Below are positions 33,547 to 42,562 of a stretch of DNA of 64,000 bases, one piece after another. Each line of letters starts with the position of its first letter. Position 1 is the stretch's first letter. The position numbers were made by a program, and so were the translations under genes. Source of the DNA: Bacillota bacterium (GTDB taxonomy: Bacteria > Bacillota > Clostridia > Acetivibrionales > DTU013); the NCBI GenBank assembly GCA_023426125.1, contig JAFABI010000090.1, positions 263,644 through 327,643 on the forward strand. The letters are read 5' to 3'. The notes under the pieces were generated by a model. It searched no databases. It worked only from the letters and a program-made list of their open reading frames with translations, and was not told the DNA's origin.

Positions 33547-34605
33547 ATGGAGAGAAGATTGAAATACGCATGCGTGGGTGCGGGAGGAATCGCGGAAAAG
33601 AAGCATTTAACGGAATATTCAAAAATCCCGGGTGTCGAACTTGCTGCGATTTGCGATCCGGATCCGGCGGCGGCAGAAAGGTTGGCCGCTAAATTCGGAA
33701 TTCCGGAGGTGTTTGAACGGTATGAAGATATGTTTTCCCGGATTTCTCCGGACCTTATCAGCATCTGCACGCCTAATTTCACGCATATGCCCATTACGTT
33801 GACCGCATTGAAAAAGGGGATCCACGTCCACTGTGAAAAGCCCCTGGCTTTGAATGCGGGAGAGGCCGGGAGCATTGTGGAGGAAAAAAACAGAGCCGGC
33901 AAAAAGGTGATGGTCGGACTCAATAACCGCTTTAGCAATGAGACCTTATTTTTGAGGAAATGTGTAGAGCAGGGAGTGTTCGGAGAGATATATCATGCAA
34001 GATGCGGCTGGCAGCGGAGAAACGGGATCCCCGGAAAAGGGGTGTGGTTCACGGACAAAAAGCTTTCCGGCGGCGGTGCTCTAATCGACCTGGGTGTCCA
34101 TTACCTGGACCTGATCTTGTCTTTTATGGGCTTTCCGGAGGTGCATTCCGTATACGGAGCTGTGTATGCAAAATTCGGAAATGCGGCAAACAGGCTGCGC
34201 GCAGGCTACAAAAACAAGGGGGACGGGAAGTTTGACGTGGAGGATATGGCCGTCGGCTTTTTAAGGACGAAGGAAGATGCGACCATAGACTTTGAGTTCT
34301 CCTGGGCGTCGAATGTGGAAAAGGAATGCAGGTATTATGAGCTGCTTGGAACAAAAGGCGGCGCATCCTTTTGTAACGGAGAACTGAAAGTCCATTCGGA
34401 ATTGGGCGGCACGAGCATCGACATCACGCCGGACTTCACCGGCGCGGCGGGACAGCTCAGCGAGTTCGAGCATTTTATCGCGTGTATCCTGTCCGATAAG
34501 GAGCCTGCCGCTTCGCCGGAGCAGGCGGCAAAGCTTATGCAGGTCATCGACGCGGTCTATAGCTCTGCGGAGCACAGGAAAGAGATTGTGATAGGGGTAA
34601 ATTGA
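33547..34605 (+). CDS. Gfo/Idh/MocA family oxidoreductase
   Basis: A 352-residue dehydrogenase: Rossmann motif CVGAGGIAEKKHLTEY at the start, the EKPLALN motif near residue 98 with the catalytic-type Lys, and an HYLDLILSFMG segment (about 182) bearing the active-site-type His. ATG follows GGAGG. It pairs with the upstream isomerase-like gene and presumably interconverts the imported sugar or a keto form using NAD(P). It ends 105 bases before the convergent lyase gene; no clear terminator is visible between them. Confidence 0.9.
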   Translation: MERRLKYACVGAGGIAEKKHLTEYSKIPGVELAAICDPDPAAAERLAAKFGIPEVFERYEDMFSRISPDLISICTPNFTHMPITLTALKKGIHVHCEKPLALNAGEAGSIVEEKNRAGKKVMVGLNNRFSNETLFLRKCVEQGVFGEIYHARCGWQRRNGIPGKGVWFTDKKLSGGGALIDLGVHYLDLILSFMGFPEVHSVYGAVYAKFGNAANRLRAGYKNKGDGKFDVEDMAVGFLRTKEDATIDFEFSWASNVEKECRYYELLGTKGGASFCNGELKVHSELGGTSIDITPDFTGAAGQLSEFEHFIACILSDKEPAASPEQAAKLMQVIDAVYSSAEHRKEIVIGVN

Positions 34606-34710
34606 AAAAGTGGCAGGTCTGTTCAAAAAAGGCAGGACATCGGTGCAGTCGTAGCAGACACGCCGTCAGGCTCTGCATCTCTTTTCCCCAGAGGACTTAT
34701 GCTTGTGCAT

Positions 34711-36576
34711 TTACAGCAGGTCCGGAAGGCAAATGACGACTTTCCGCTTCCCATGCAGGGTTGATGCTTTCTCAGCCAGGACGATCCTGTACAGTGCTTC
34801 TCCCCAATTCCGTTTGAGCCGGCTTTCTTCCAGTTCTATCCTCTCAAAGCGGGCGTTAAGGGATTCGTAAGGATATCTTATGACCGCCCTATGCCCTTGG
34901 GCATCTTCCAGTTCGATCAAGTCCGGTGAAGCAAGCAGAGGCTTCCAAGGGGTCATCAGGCTGAAAAAAACATCCGAAGCCGTCTCCTTTAATACATAGT
35001 CGTCAATGATTTCCACACAAGCTTGTTTGTTCCTGTTCAGCCGGCATATCCTGGACCAGCTGACAATTCCGGCATCCTCCGGATATGCGCCGGCAATATC
35101 CATAGAGATCTCAGAGCATAAATCGGTACTGTCGTATCGCACATCTCTTGCCTTATATTGCCGTCCATTTTTTTGGAGTATCCCGCGGACAGTGGGACAG
35201 TTGTGATATGCGGATTGCAGGTACCATATTTCATAACGCTGCTCGCTGAAATTTTTTGCCGTATATTCTTCCGTTCCCACATCGATCAAAAGCGGATTTC
35301 CATCGAGGTACACAATAAAGTTGCCTACATCATTGTGGCTGTGGGATTCGGCATTATGGCCTCCCTTGGCTGCCAGGAAAAAGCCGTTTTTAATCCCTGC
35401 CTGTTCCCGGGCTGTCATCACTTGCGTATAATCCATCCAGGCATCCCTGACATAGGGGGTTTTTGCTATCGACTCGTTCCGTTTTTTTTCATTGAACATG
35501 TCAAGCAAATACTCATACATACCGAACCATTTAAATACCTCAGGCTTTTTCGGCCCGGCATTTACGCCCAGTCCGATCAGATTCTCGTCCCGGATGTCAA
35601 GGCCATAATCGTAAACCGTTGAATCAATCCCTACGATGGCGTCGCCATCGGCGAAATTGACAAAATAACGGTCGTGGATATGGACTTTATAGAGATATTG
35701 GCCGATTTTGCGGACGATGGGTTGTCCGTAAATGTCAATTTTTCCGGAAGACATTTGGTATAAAAGCTCCAGGCATGTATGCAGTCCTCCTCCTGCGGCT
35801 CCCCAGTACATGGGGCCTTCATCGCAGCAGCCGTCGGGAGGATAGGCGGACAGGTATGCATCCAGGCTTTTCATGATTTTCACTATGCCTTCGGTTTTCG
35901 TCTCCCGGTCGATTTCCAAAATTAAAAAGCACATTAGCATGTTCTTATTGCACCAGGGGTTCCAGTTATTGATGCGGGGAGTTTCAACGAAACCCATCCA
36001 CCAGTAGTCGTCGCGGGTGAGATAAGGCACGATCAGTCTTTCGCGGATTTCCATTTCAATCCGCTGGCATATGCGGGGACTGATGCCATCAAGCGGATCT
36101 TTCAGCAGGTAATAGGTCCATGCAAGCAATGCGCCTGTCTCGGTACAGCTCAAATCCACCGTTCGGTCCGAAGGCCTGGGAAGGATCTCTTTTCTTAAGG
36201 ACATATCAAAAGGCGTGATCCATGAGGTTTCTTCACACATGCAGTAGATACCGTTAATAATCTGATCCAGAAACCTTCCTTCACCCTCAAGGCATTCGGA
36301 TAACACCAGGATGCCAAGGGCGCTGCGCCGCTCATAAAAACGCGTCAAATACGGCATATTTTCCCCGGTGCGGCTGAAAAAAAGATAATGATCCGCCGTA
36401 ATGGTTGGCCAGCTGAAATTCTTATACTTTTCAGCCGCTGCCAGCCATTCTGTTTTCGTTTTACCGGTAACCTCCAGCCATTCTTGTCTTTGCGCATATA
36501 CCGGGAAAGGATGAAATTGCTCCATTGAAAGTAAAATCTCGTTTAATTCCTGATACCTGAAATGTTCTGTTGCCAT
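34711..36576 (-). CDS. Heparinase II/III-like polysaccharide lyase
   Basis: A 621-residue protein without a signal peptide. The N-terminal half is helix-rich with many aromatic residues, as in the alpha/alpha toroid of these lyases (YYLLKDPLDGIS, WWMGFVETPRINNWNPWC). The C-terminal part has the heparinase II/III signature ESHSHNDVGNFIVYLDGNPL followed by LIDVGT, containing the family's histidine. Start at 36576 follows GGGAG; longer in-frame extension overlaps the previous gene. It begins four bases after the binding-protein gene, so the two are coupled. An intracellular lyase acting on uronic-acid oligosaccharides is the likely role. Confidence 0.85.
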   Translation of the reverse strand: MATEHFRYQELNEILLSMEQFHPFPVYAQRQEWLEVTGKTKTEWLAAAEKYKNFSWPTITADHYLFFSRTGENMPYLTRFYERRSALGILVLSECLEGEGRFLDQIINGIYCMCEETSWITPFDMSLRKEILPRPSDRTVDLSCTETGALLAWTYYLLKDPLDGISPRICQRIEMEIRERLIVPYLTRDDYWWMGFVETPRINNWNPWCNKNMLMCFLILEIDRETKTEGIVKIMKSLDAYLSAYPPDGCCDEGPMYWGAAGGGLHTCLELLYQMSSGKIDIYGQPIVRKIGQYLYKVHIHDRYFVNFADGDAIVGIDSTVYDYGLDIRDENLIGLGVNAGPKKPEVFKWFGMYEYLLDMFNEKKRNESIAKTPYVRDAWMDYTQVMTAREQAGIKNGFFLAAKGGHNAESHSHNDVGNFIVYLDGNPLLIDVGTEEYTAKNFSEQRYEIWYLQSAYHNCPTVRGILQKNGRQYKARDVRYDSTDLCSEISMDIAGAYPEDAGIVSWSRICRLNRNKQACVEIIDDYVLKETASDVFFSLMTPWKPLLASPDLIELEDAQGHRAVIRYPYESLNARFERIELEESRLKRNWGEALYRIVLAEKASTLHGKRKVVICLPDLL

Positions 36577-36580
36577 CTGC

Positions 36581-38212
36581 TTATCTCCCTTGATTTTCAA
36601 TTCTTGTATTGAGTTCATTTTCCAGTGTTTCCAGACCAAGACTTTCCGCACCGGCAAGCGTTTCCTCATAAAGGGTTTCAAAGGTTGTGTCATCCGCTGC
36701 CATATAGATTTGCTTTTCAGCCCTGCTGATGTAAACATCGATTGCACTGTTCACTTCTTCCGCATTCCAGCCGGAAGAGAAAAACAACGGTTCCAATACG
36801 GCGTTTGTCCAAAGAGCCTTTGCAATAATCGCCGAGCATTCTTTGAAGCTTTTTTGCTCTTCGGGCGTCATCAAGGCAAAAACCGAATTTTTCCAATATT
36901 TATAATTTTGCTGAAAGTTCCACTGCATCAAACCTATTTCGCGGTTGGCCCGGTCCCGGTCTGTGTTCAATCCGGCGGCAAATTCGGGAGTCAATACGGG
37001 ATTTCCCCGGGAATCCATCGTCCAGACAGTTTCTTCAGGACCGATTGCGGCAATATATTGTCCCTTTTCACTGGCCATCCAGTTGAGGAATTCCATTGCT
37101 CTGACAGGGTCTTCACACTGGGAGGTAATGTAAACTTGCGTCCATTGTGCATCGCTTATATAGCTGCCTCCATTTTTTTGTACACCGGGCGCCAGGGGCG
37201 GCTCAATCAGAAAATAGGAATCTCCGCTGATTTTTTCCATCTGGCGCTCATATTCCACCAGAAAGCCCTGGGCATCATCGGCGAAATATACTGCAATCCG
37301 GCCGTTAAGCAGCTTTTTATAAACTTCCTCCTTTGGCTGGACAAACCAATCCTGGTCGATGAGAGCTTCCCTGAACAACTGATTTGTATACCGGTATGCC
37401 TCCTTCATTTTATTGTCCCTCAGCGCATGGTGGATTCTGCCGTCCTGGTCGTAAACGTAGGCACTGCCGTCCACATTGATCAGAGAGATGCCGAAAGAGG
37501 TACAAAGGGCGCTCGGCGGCCAATCCATATAAGCCGGCGTAATTTCCACACCTTGGTGATTCTGAAATCCCAGGTTTTTTATTTTGGCAAGATACCTGTA
37601 CAAATCATCGGTGGTTTTAATTTCAGGAGACCCCAGCATTTTATGCACACTTTCCAAAAGAAGAATGCCGGAGCCGTATTGAGGATATTCATCCTTCCAT
37701 TTTACGCCGTTGGGCAGTCCATAAATCCTCCCGTCGTTTTCCGCGCAATATTTTTTTAAATAATCCATGGTTACATTCTGTAAAATATCCGTACCATACT
37801 GTTGGAGGAGCGTGTCTACCGGTATTACCGCATTATTTGCAACAAGCTTTCTGGAAAGCTCGCTCCTGGAAAGCATGATCAGATCAGGATATTGATTGGT
37901 TGACATCATAAGATTGATTCTGCTTCTCCCGTCTTCAGGATCCGCCGGTATTTCAACCTCAAGCTTTACGCCCGTCAATGCGGAAATTTTCCGGGAAGTC
38001 AAATCCTTTCCCCATTCCGACTGTGTAAAATAAAAATTATCGCTGAATATTTTGAAGGTAACATCAGACGCTTTGTCCTCCTGTTCCGGCCCTGTACCTG
38101 CCTCTTTCGCATCGTAGGCGGCGGAATACCGGTTTGTGCCGGTCAGGCAGAAACACAGCATTGCCAAAAGTATTGCAAATGCTAAAAATGGCATAAGTTT
38201 TCTAAATTTCAT
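36581..38212 (-). CDS. Extracellular solute-binding protein (CUT1 importer), second copy
   Basis: A 543-residue binding protein with an N-terminal signal (MKFRKLMPFLAFAILLAMLC) but no clear lipobox at the cleavage point. Internal features are typical of LplA-like large SBPs: TNQYPDLIMLSRSELSRKL near residue 105 and EDPVRAMEFLNWMASEKGQY near 365. It follows the two permease genes after a long palindrome and precedes the lyase gene by four bases. It may give the importer a second substrate range, or replace LplA under some conditions. Confidence 0.85.
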   Translation of the reverse strand: MKFRKLMPFLAFAILLAMLCFCLTGTNRYSAAYDAKEAGTGPEQEDKASDVTFKIFSDNFYFTQSEWGKDLTSRKISALTGVKLEVEIPADPEDGRSRINLMMSTNQYPDLIMLSRSELSRKLVANNAVIPVDTLLQQYGTDILQNVTMDYLKKYCAENDGRIYGLPNGVKWKDEYPQYGSGILLLESVHKMLGSPEIKTTDDLYRYLAKIKNLGFQNHQGVEITPAYMDWPPSALCTSFGISLINVDGSAYVYDQDGRIHHALRDNKMKEAYRYTNQLFREALIDQDWFVQPKEEVYKKLLNGRIAVYFADDAQGFLVEYERQMEKISGDSYFLIEPPLAPGVQKNGGSYISDAQWTQVYITSQCEDPVRAMEFLNWMASEKGQYIAAIGPEETVWTMDSRGNPVLTPEFAAGLNTDRDRANREIGLMQWNFQQNYKYWKNSVFALMTPEEQKSFKECSAIIAKALWTNAVLEPLFFSSGWNAEEVNSAIDVYISRAEKQIYMAADDTTFETLYEETLAGAESLGLETLENELNTRIENQGR

Positions 38213-38226
38213 GCCTGTTCCCCCAA

Positions 38227-38380
38227 ATTGTACGGCATTCCGGATTGCTGCAGCGTTAATTTCATTTTTTCATGTACCTTGCGGAAATAATCGCGAAGGC
38301 TTTAACGCGTTATTTCTGCAAGGATAATTCAGCAATTAACGCTGTAGTACTGTGAGGAATGCCACAAACCTGTGTACAAT
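38227..38380. repeat. Nested long palindrome between permease and binding-protein genes
   Basis: Four nested inverted repeats share one centre: ATTGTAC/GTACAAT, GGCATTCC/GGAATGCC, GCAGCGTTAATT/AATTAACGCTG(T), and CCTTGCGGAAATAA/TTATTTCTGCAAGG, with CGCG/CGCG at the tip. The element is about 154 bp and has no T-tract. It could be a stable mRNA stem that separates expression of the permeases and the second binding protein, or a small mobile palindrome. Confidence 0.75.
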
Positions 38381-38464
38381 GAACTCCCCAATTCATTTTA
38401 CCAAAGTTCACGGGGAAAGTCAGCACTTATTGCCCAAACTTCAATTCGGAAAGTGCCCAAACAA

Positions 38465-39346
38465 TCATCCCTTCAAGCTTCCCAGGGTCATTCCCTTTAT
38501 AAAATATTTCTGAAGAAAGGGATAGACGACAAGCACGGGAACGGTTGCAATCAAAATCTGTGCGGCTTTAAACGTCCTGCTGCTGATCTTGGCCATCAAT
38601 TCACGCTGGGTAGTATCCACCAGCGTCCAGTCCGGGTCTGCGATCATTCCCTGTAAATAGGTTTGCAGGGGATATTTTTTTTGCGAATCCATGTAAATGA
38701 GTGCGCTGAACCATTCGTTCCAGTGGCCGACGGTGTTGAAGATCGTCAGCGTTGCCAGCGCGGGGATGGACAACGGAAGATAAATACTAAAAAGGATTTT
38801 CAGCTGTCCGGCGCCGTCGATGAAAGCCGATTCCTCCAATTCTTTCGGCAGCTGCCTGAAAAAGTTCAGAAGGATGGTAATATTAAAAGCCTGAACGGCA
38901 CCCGGAATGATCAATGCCCAGATGGAGTTCCGGATTCCTGTCGCTGAGACAACCAGGTAGGTGGGTATTAAACCTCCGCCGACAAACATGGTAACCACAA
39001 AAATCCAGGAAATCCATGTGCGTCCCGGAAGCTCCCTGCCGGATTTGGATAAAGGATAGGCTGTCAGCACCAGAATCAACATATTGAACGTTACGCCAAG
39101 CAGCACCCTTTCAACGGAAACCAGGAAAGCTGTAACAAATTCCGGCCGTTGAAATGCAAATTGATAGGAGTTTAATGCAAAATCCACGGGCCAGAGAGTA
39201 ACGCGTCCGGCTGTAGCGGCCGCCGACGAGCTAAAAGATATGGCAACCATGTGTATGAACGGCAGTAAGCAGGATACTGCCAGTAATCCGAGAAACATAT
39301 AGTTGAATACGACGAAAGTCTTTTCGCCAAAGGTTATTTTTTTCAT
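38465..39346 (-). CDS. CUT1 sugar ABC permease (LplC/MalG type)
   Basis: A 293-residue, six-helix permease with the EAA loop ELEESAFIDGAGQLKILFSIYL and the C-terminal ending AQILIATVPVLVVYPFLQKY then KGMTLGSLKG, the standard end of this subfamily. ATG follows AAGGAG. It pairs with the LplB-type permease upstream in the operon. No ATPase gene is in the operon; such importers usually share an MsmX-type ATPase encoded elsewhere. Confidence 0.92.
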   Translation of the reverse strand: MKKITFGEKTFVVFNYMFLGLLAVSCLLPFIHMVAISFSSSAAATAGRVTLWPVDFALNSYQFAFQRPEFVTAFLVSVERVLLGVTFNMLILVLTAYPLSKSGRELPGRTWISWIFVVTMFVGGGLIPTYLVVSATGIRNSIWALIIPGAVQAFNITILLNFFRQLPKELEESAFIDGAGQLKILFSIYLPLSIPALATLTIFNTVGHWNEWFSALIYMDSQKKYPLQTYLQGMIADPDWTLVDTTQRELMAKISSRTFKAAQILIATVPVLVVYPFLQKYFIKGMTLGSLKG

Positions 39347-39408
39347 CCTGAAGGTACTCCTTGTTCAAAAACGGTATTAATTAGTGATTTGCTGCCTAAG
39401 CGCAATTC

Positions 39409-40320
39409 CTAAAAAATCCTGTAATCAGCAAACCTATATGCCAGGTAATACGAAGCAGAAACCAGTATCAAGGATACTCCGGACTTCAACATACCCACTG
39501 CCGTCGCAATGTCATACTGGAAGTTTACCATTCCGATCCGGTAGGTAAAGGTATCCAGGACGTCGCCTGTGGAATACACCATTGAATTATATAAATTGAA
39601 AATTTGTTCAAATCCCGCATTTAACAAAGATCCGAGACTTAGCGTTCCAAGAAGCACCATGATGGGAACAATTCCCGGAATGGTTATATACCGGATACGT
39701 TGAAAGCGGTTGGCTCCATCAATGATAGCAGCTTCGAACAGACTGGGATCAATGCTTGTCAGTGCGGCCATGTAAATAATTGTACCGTAGCCGAACTCTT
39801 TCCAGACATCGGAGACTACCATTACAAAGGGGAATAGCGCGGGATTTCCAAGAAAATATACGGACTTGAATCCGGCGGCTTTGATGAGCTCATTCACCAC
39901 ACCGCTTGTCGGAGACAGGATATCGATCATAATTCCGCTGATGACTACCCAGGAAATGAAATGAGGGAGGTAGATCATCGTTTGCACGCTTCTTTTAAAG
40001 GTTTTTTTACCGACCTCGTTTAGAAGTATCGCCACCACAATCGGTGCAATAAACCTGAGAACAAGCTTCATAAACGAGATATACAGCGTATTCCAGATCA
40101 CTCTTGAAAAATCCGGGTAGCGCAGAAACAGGTATTTAAAGTTCTCCCATCCCACCCATTCGGAGTTTAGAATTCCCCTGGCAATATCATATTTCTGGAA
40201 TGCGATTACCAATCCTCCAAGGGGCCCGTATGAGTATATGATAACAAGGATGAGCGCGGGCACCAGCATCAGATATAATACGTGATCCACTTTTTTATTT
40301 TTTCTTACCGGCAGTATCAT
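39409..40320 (-). CDS. CUT1 sugar ABC permease (LplB type)
   Basis: A 303-residue permease. It begins with VDHVLYLMLVPALILVIIYS and ends with YYLAYRFADYRIF, a terminus characteristic of LplB/YteP proteins. The EAA loop reads SLFEAAIIDGANRFQRIRYI. The start at 40320 (MILPVRKNKK) follows AAGGGAAG; a longer frame reaches upstream into the terminator-like stem and is unlikely. Relics of two other LplB-type genes are found at 6629-6950 and 48071-48213. Confidence 0.92.
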   Translation of the reverse strand: MILPVRKNKKVDHVLYLMLVPALILVIIYSYGPLGGLVIAFQKYDIARGILNSEWVGWENFKYLFLRYPDFSRVIWNTLYISFMKLVLRFIAPIVVAILLNEVGKKTFKRSVQTMIYLPHFISWVVISGIMIDILSPTSGVVNELIKAAGFKSVYFLGNPALFPFVMVVSDVWKEFGYGTIIYMAALTSIDPSLFEAAIIDGANRFQRIRYITIPGIVPIMVLLGTLSLGSLLNAGFEQIFNLYNSMVYSTGDVLDTFTYRIGMVNFQYDIATAVGMLKSGVSLILVSASYYLAYRFADYRIF

Positions 40321-40420
40321 TCTTTCTTCCCTTTCCTGTTGCGTACTGCGGACTTCATGCATCCAGCCCCGCAATCCGTCCAATTGAAACCATCGGATTT
40401 TATCATCCCCGTATGGAACG

Positions 40421-40459
40421 AAAAAAACGGGAGGAGGAGACCTTCGCCGACCGCCTCCC
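40421..40459 (-). terminator. Terminator-like stem between the lipoprotein and permease genes
   Basis: On the minus strand GGGAGG pairs with CCTCCC around a 19-base loop and is followed by GTTTTTTT. The operon continues through it, so it probably works as a partial terminator that keeps permease levels below those of the binding protein (inference). Confidence 0.6.
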
Positions 40460-40497
40460 AATTTGCTGCAATGTGCCTCTAAAATTTTTAAGCATGT

Positions 40498-42201
40498 TTA
40501 TTTAATTGACTGGTACCAGTCATTTACTTCATATTCTACCGTTTCGCCGCCGAGATTGCGCCATTCCCCGATGAATTTGTCGAAATCGCCCACCGGCCTG
40601 ACCCCGGAGATAATTTCGGTAACATACTGTTCCTCAAGCTTTTTAAGGTTTGCCCACTGACGGACCATTTCATTTGTCTCCGCACCTACAAGCTTGCTGA
40701 CCAGGAAGCTGTCCGAGGCAAAATAGGAATTATGGATACCGAAGGTTGATTGAGGACCGTACCAGGTTTTAAACCCGGCCCAGTCGCCGCCTGTAGGCTT
40801 GGTGCCCGCTTTCAGCGTATCAAACCATTTCTTGGTACCTTCGTACTGCAGCTTGTCATGAGGGGTTTTCAGATAAGAGGTGTCGTTCTTGTCAATGGCG
40901 TTGGTTACGGCGATATTGGTGTCAAAGTTATATTTTACCGGTGATGGGTAGACGTATAAGGGATTTTGCATGTGGTATGCATAATCCGGTTTGGCAGGAT
41001 CACTATGGAATTTCAAAACTTCTGCCGTTGCAGGATCCAGAGTTTTTGCCACATTGTAGCTTATAAGCTTGAAAAGCACTTCAGGGTGTTCATAGCCTTT
41101 TCTGATGGCAACCATACTGGCCTGAGGTTCGGCTAATTGCACCTTCAGAGGACCGGGATTGTCGACGGATTTTAAAATAGGATAGATATTCCAATCCACG
41201 CCTTCGTTATCCCACAGTGCATTCAGGGGCCATCCCGGTATCCATGAGCCGCCCATGATCACACCGATTTTTCCCGAGGTAAGCTGTTCGGCAACAGCCG
41301 TACCGTCAAGAGAAGCAAAGGCCGGATCGATCAGGCCGTTTTTAAACAGATCCGCATAGATCTCCAGCGTTTTTTTCATTTCCGGCTGCAAGGTGCCGTA
41401 AATCAGCTTCCCACCGCTGTCCTCCAGCCACATCCTCGGATATGCGCCGACTGCATTGGCCAGACCGATGACATCACAAAAAGTGTCGCCGATAACGGTT
41501 TTCACCAAAGCAATGCCAAAGCGGTTATCGGGGTCCTGCGCCTTCATTGCCCTGGCGATGTTCAGCACATCTTCCAGGGTTTTCGGCTCCGGCAGGCCGG
41601 TTTTATCAAACCAATCCTTACGGATGAAAGTCATGCGGGCAGTTTGAAAGTTGATACCGCCGGTGGGAAATCCCATAAGCTTTCCGTTGATCCTTCCCCA
41701 GCCCAGAGCTTGACCGCCGTCCGACATCATGTTTTCTTTCATCAGCGGAGAGGAATAGTCTTCGTAATAGGGGGTGAGATCCTCCAGCTTGTCTGCCTTC
41801 AGCAGTCTGTCGAATTGCGAATATTTGGGTAAGGTTAGGATATCGGGCAGCTGATTGCTGGCGATTGCCAGGTTCATTTTGGTTTCAAAATTGCTCCACA
41901 GGTTGGTCCAGATTACTTTCACATCGATGTTCAGATCTTCCTTGAAGGCACGGGTCCATACATTGTCTTCATAGGAATCGCCCGCTTCAAACCGGGTTGC
42001 GGCATTCGTGGAGACTGCAATCGTCACTGTTACGGGTTCTTCGTATTTTCCGGCGGGATCCGGGGGAGGCGCCGGGGCCGTGCTATTTTCCGATGTCTGT
42101 GTTGCTGCGGTTTCGTTTTCATTTTTTGCTCCGCCGCATCCTGCTAGTGCCATAGAAATTGTAAAAACGAATGCCAAAACGATAAACAGGACTCTTTTCA
42201 T
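40498..42201 (-). CDS. Lipoprotein solute-binding protein of a CUT1 sugar importer (LplA type)
   Basis: A 567-residue lipoprotein: signal peptide MKRVLFIVLAFVFTISMALA with lipobox LAGC (Cys21), then a Thr/Pro-rich linker (ENSTAPAPPPDPAGKYEEP). The mature domain has SBP_bac_1 features (ASNQLPDILTLPKYSQFDRL; TSGKIGVIMGGSWIPGWPL). Start at 42201 follows GGAG; an in-frame ATG at 42285 has no ribosome site. It is the first structural gene after the kinase and regulator genes and is anchored outside the membrane to capture an oligosaccharide. Confidence 0.93.
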   Translation of the reverse strand: MKRVLFIVLAFVFTISMALAGCGGAKNENETAATQTSENSTAPAPPPDPAGKYEEPVTVTIAVSTNAATRFEAGDSYEDNVWTRAFKEDLNIDVKVIWTNLWSNFETKMNLAIASNQLPDILTLPKYSQFDRLLKADKLEDLTPYYEDYSSPLMKENMMSDGGQALGWGRINGKLMGFPTGGINFQTARMTFIRKDWFDKTGLPEPKTLEDVLNIARAMKAQDPDNRFGIALVKTVIGDTFCDVIGLANAVGAYPRMWLEDSGGKLIYGTLQPEMKKTLEIYADLFKNGLIDPAFASLDGTAVAEQLTSGKIGVIMGGSWIPGWPLNALWDNEGVDWNIYPILKSVDNPGPLKVQLAEPQASMVAIRKGYEHPEVLFKLISYNVAKTLDPATAEVLKFHSDPAKPDYAYHMQNPLYVYPSPVKYNFDTNIAVTNAIDKNDTSYLKTPHDKLQYEGTKKWFDTLKAGTKPTGGDWAGFKTWYGPQSTFGIHNSYFASDSFLVSKLVGAETNEMVRQWANLKKLEEQYVTEIISGVRPVGDFDKFIGEWRNLGGETVEYEVNDWYQSIK

Positions 42202-42407
42202 ATTTTCTTCACTCCTTTTTTTATCATAAATAGATATAACCGGCCGATAAGGTATTTTTAGACTGATTACTGAATGTTTGAACAAATCCGGATTTTTTTA
42301 ACAATTCTAGTTTACCATATACGATTTTTAATATCCATATTCGAATTTACTCATTTATATCCTGCAATAACGGAAACGAATGTTCTGCGGCAGCTTGCGG
42401 CGCAAGT

Positions 42408-42552
42408 AATATCACTACAACGATACTAAGCCTATCTACGCCTGTCATTGCGAGGAGCCTGCGACGAAGCAATCTCACAAAATGCTGCTTGCGAAGAGAT
42501 CGCCACGCTTTGCTCGCGGTGACACAAAGTTATATATCGTTGTAGTGATATT
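42408..42552. repeat. 82-bp TGTCATT repeat (copy 2) nested in an 18-bp inverted repeat
   Basis: The inner part, 42443-42524, starts TGTCATTGCGAGGAGC and ends CTCGCGGTGACA; it is the second 82-bp copy of the repeat at 13935-14016. It is enclosed by a perfect 18-bp inverted repeat: AATATCACTACAACGATA at 42408-42425 and TATCGTTGTAGTGATATT at 42535-42552. The outer arms could be an older terminator into which the inner repeat inserted. The region 42202-42562 holds only this and a short CTTGCG-G-CGCAAG palindrome at its left. Confidence 0.8.
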
Positions 42553-42562
42553 TCCAGTGCTC

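Noticed and set aside
32666..33622. 318-codon minus-strand frame opposite the isomerase-like gene
   Set aside because: Antisense shadow; the plus strand has the ribosome site and family motifs.
36590..37759. 389-codon plus-strand frame opposite the second binding protein
   Set aside because: Antisense to a gene with clear SBP features; no homology pattern.
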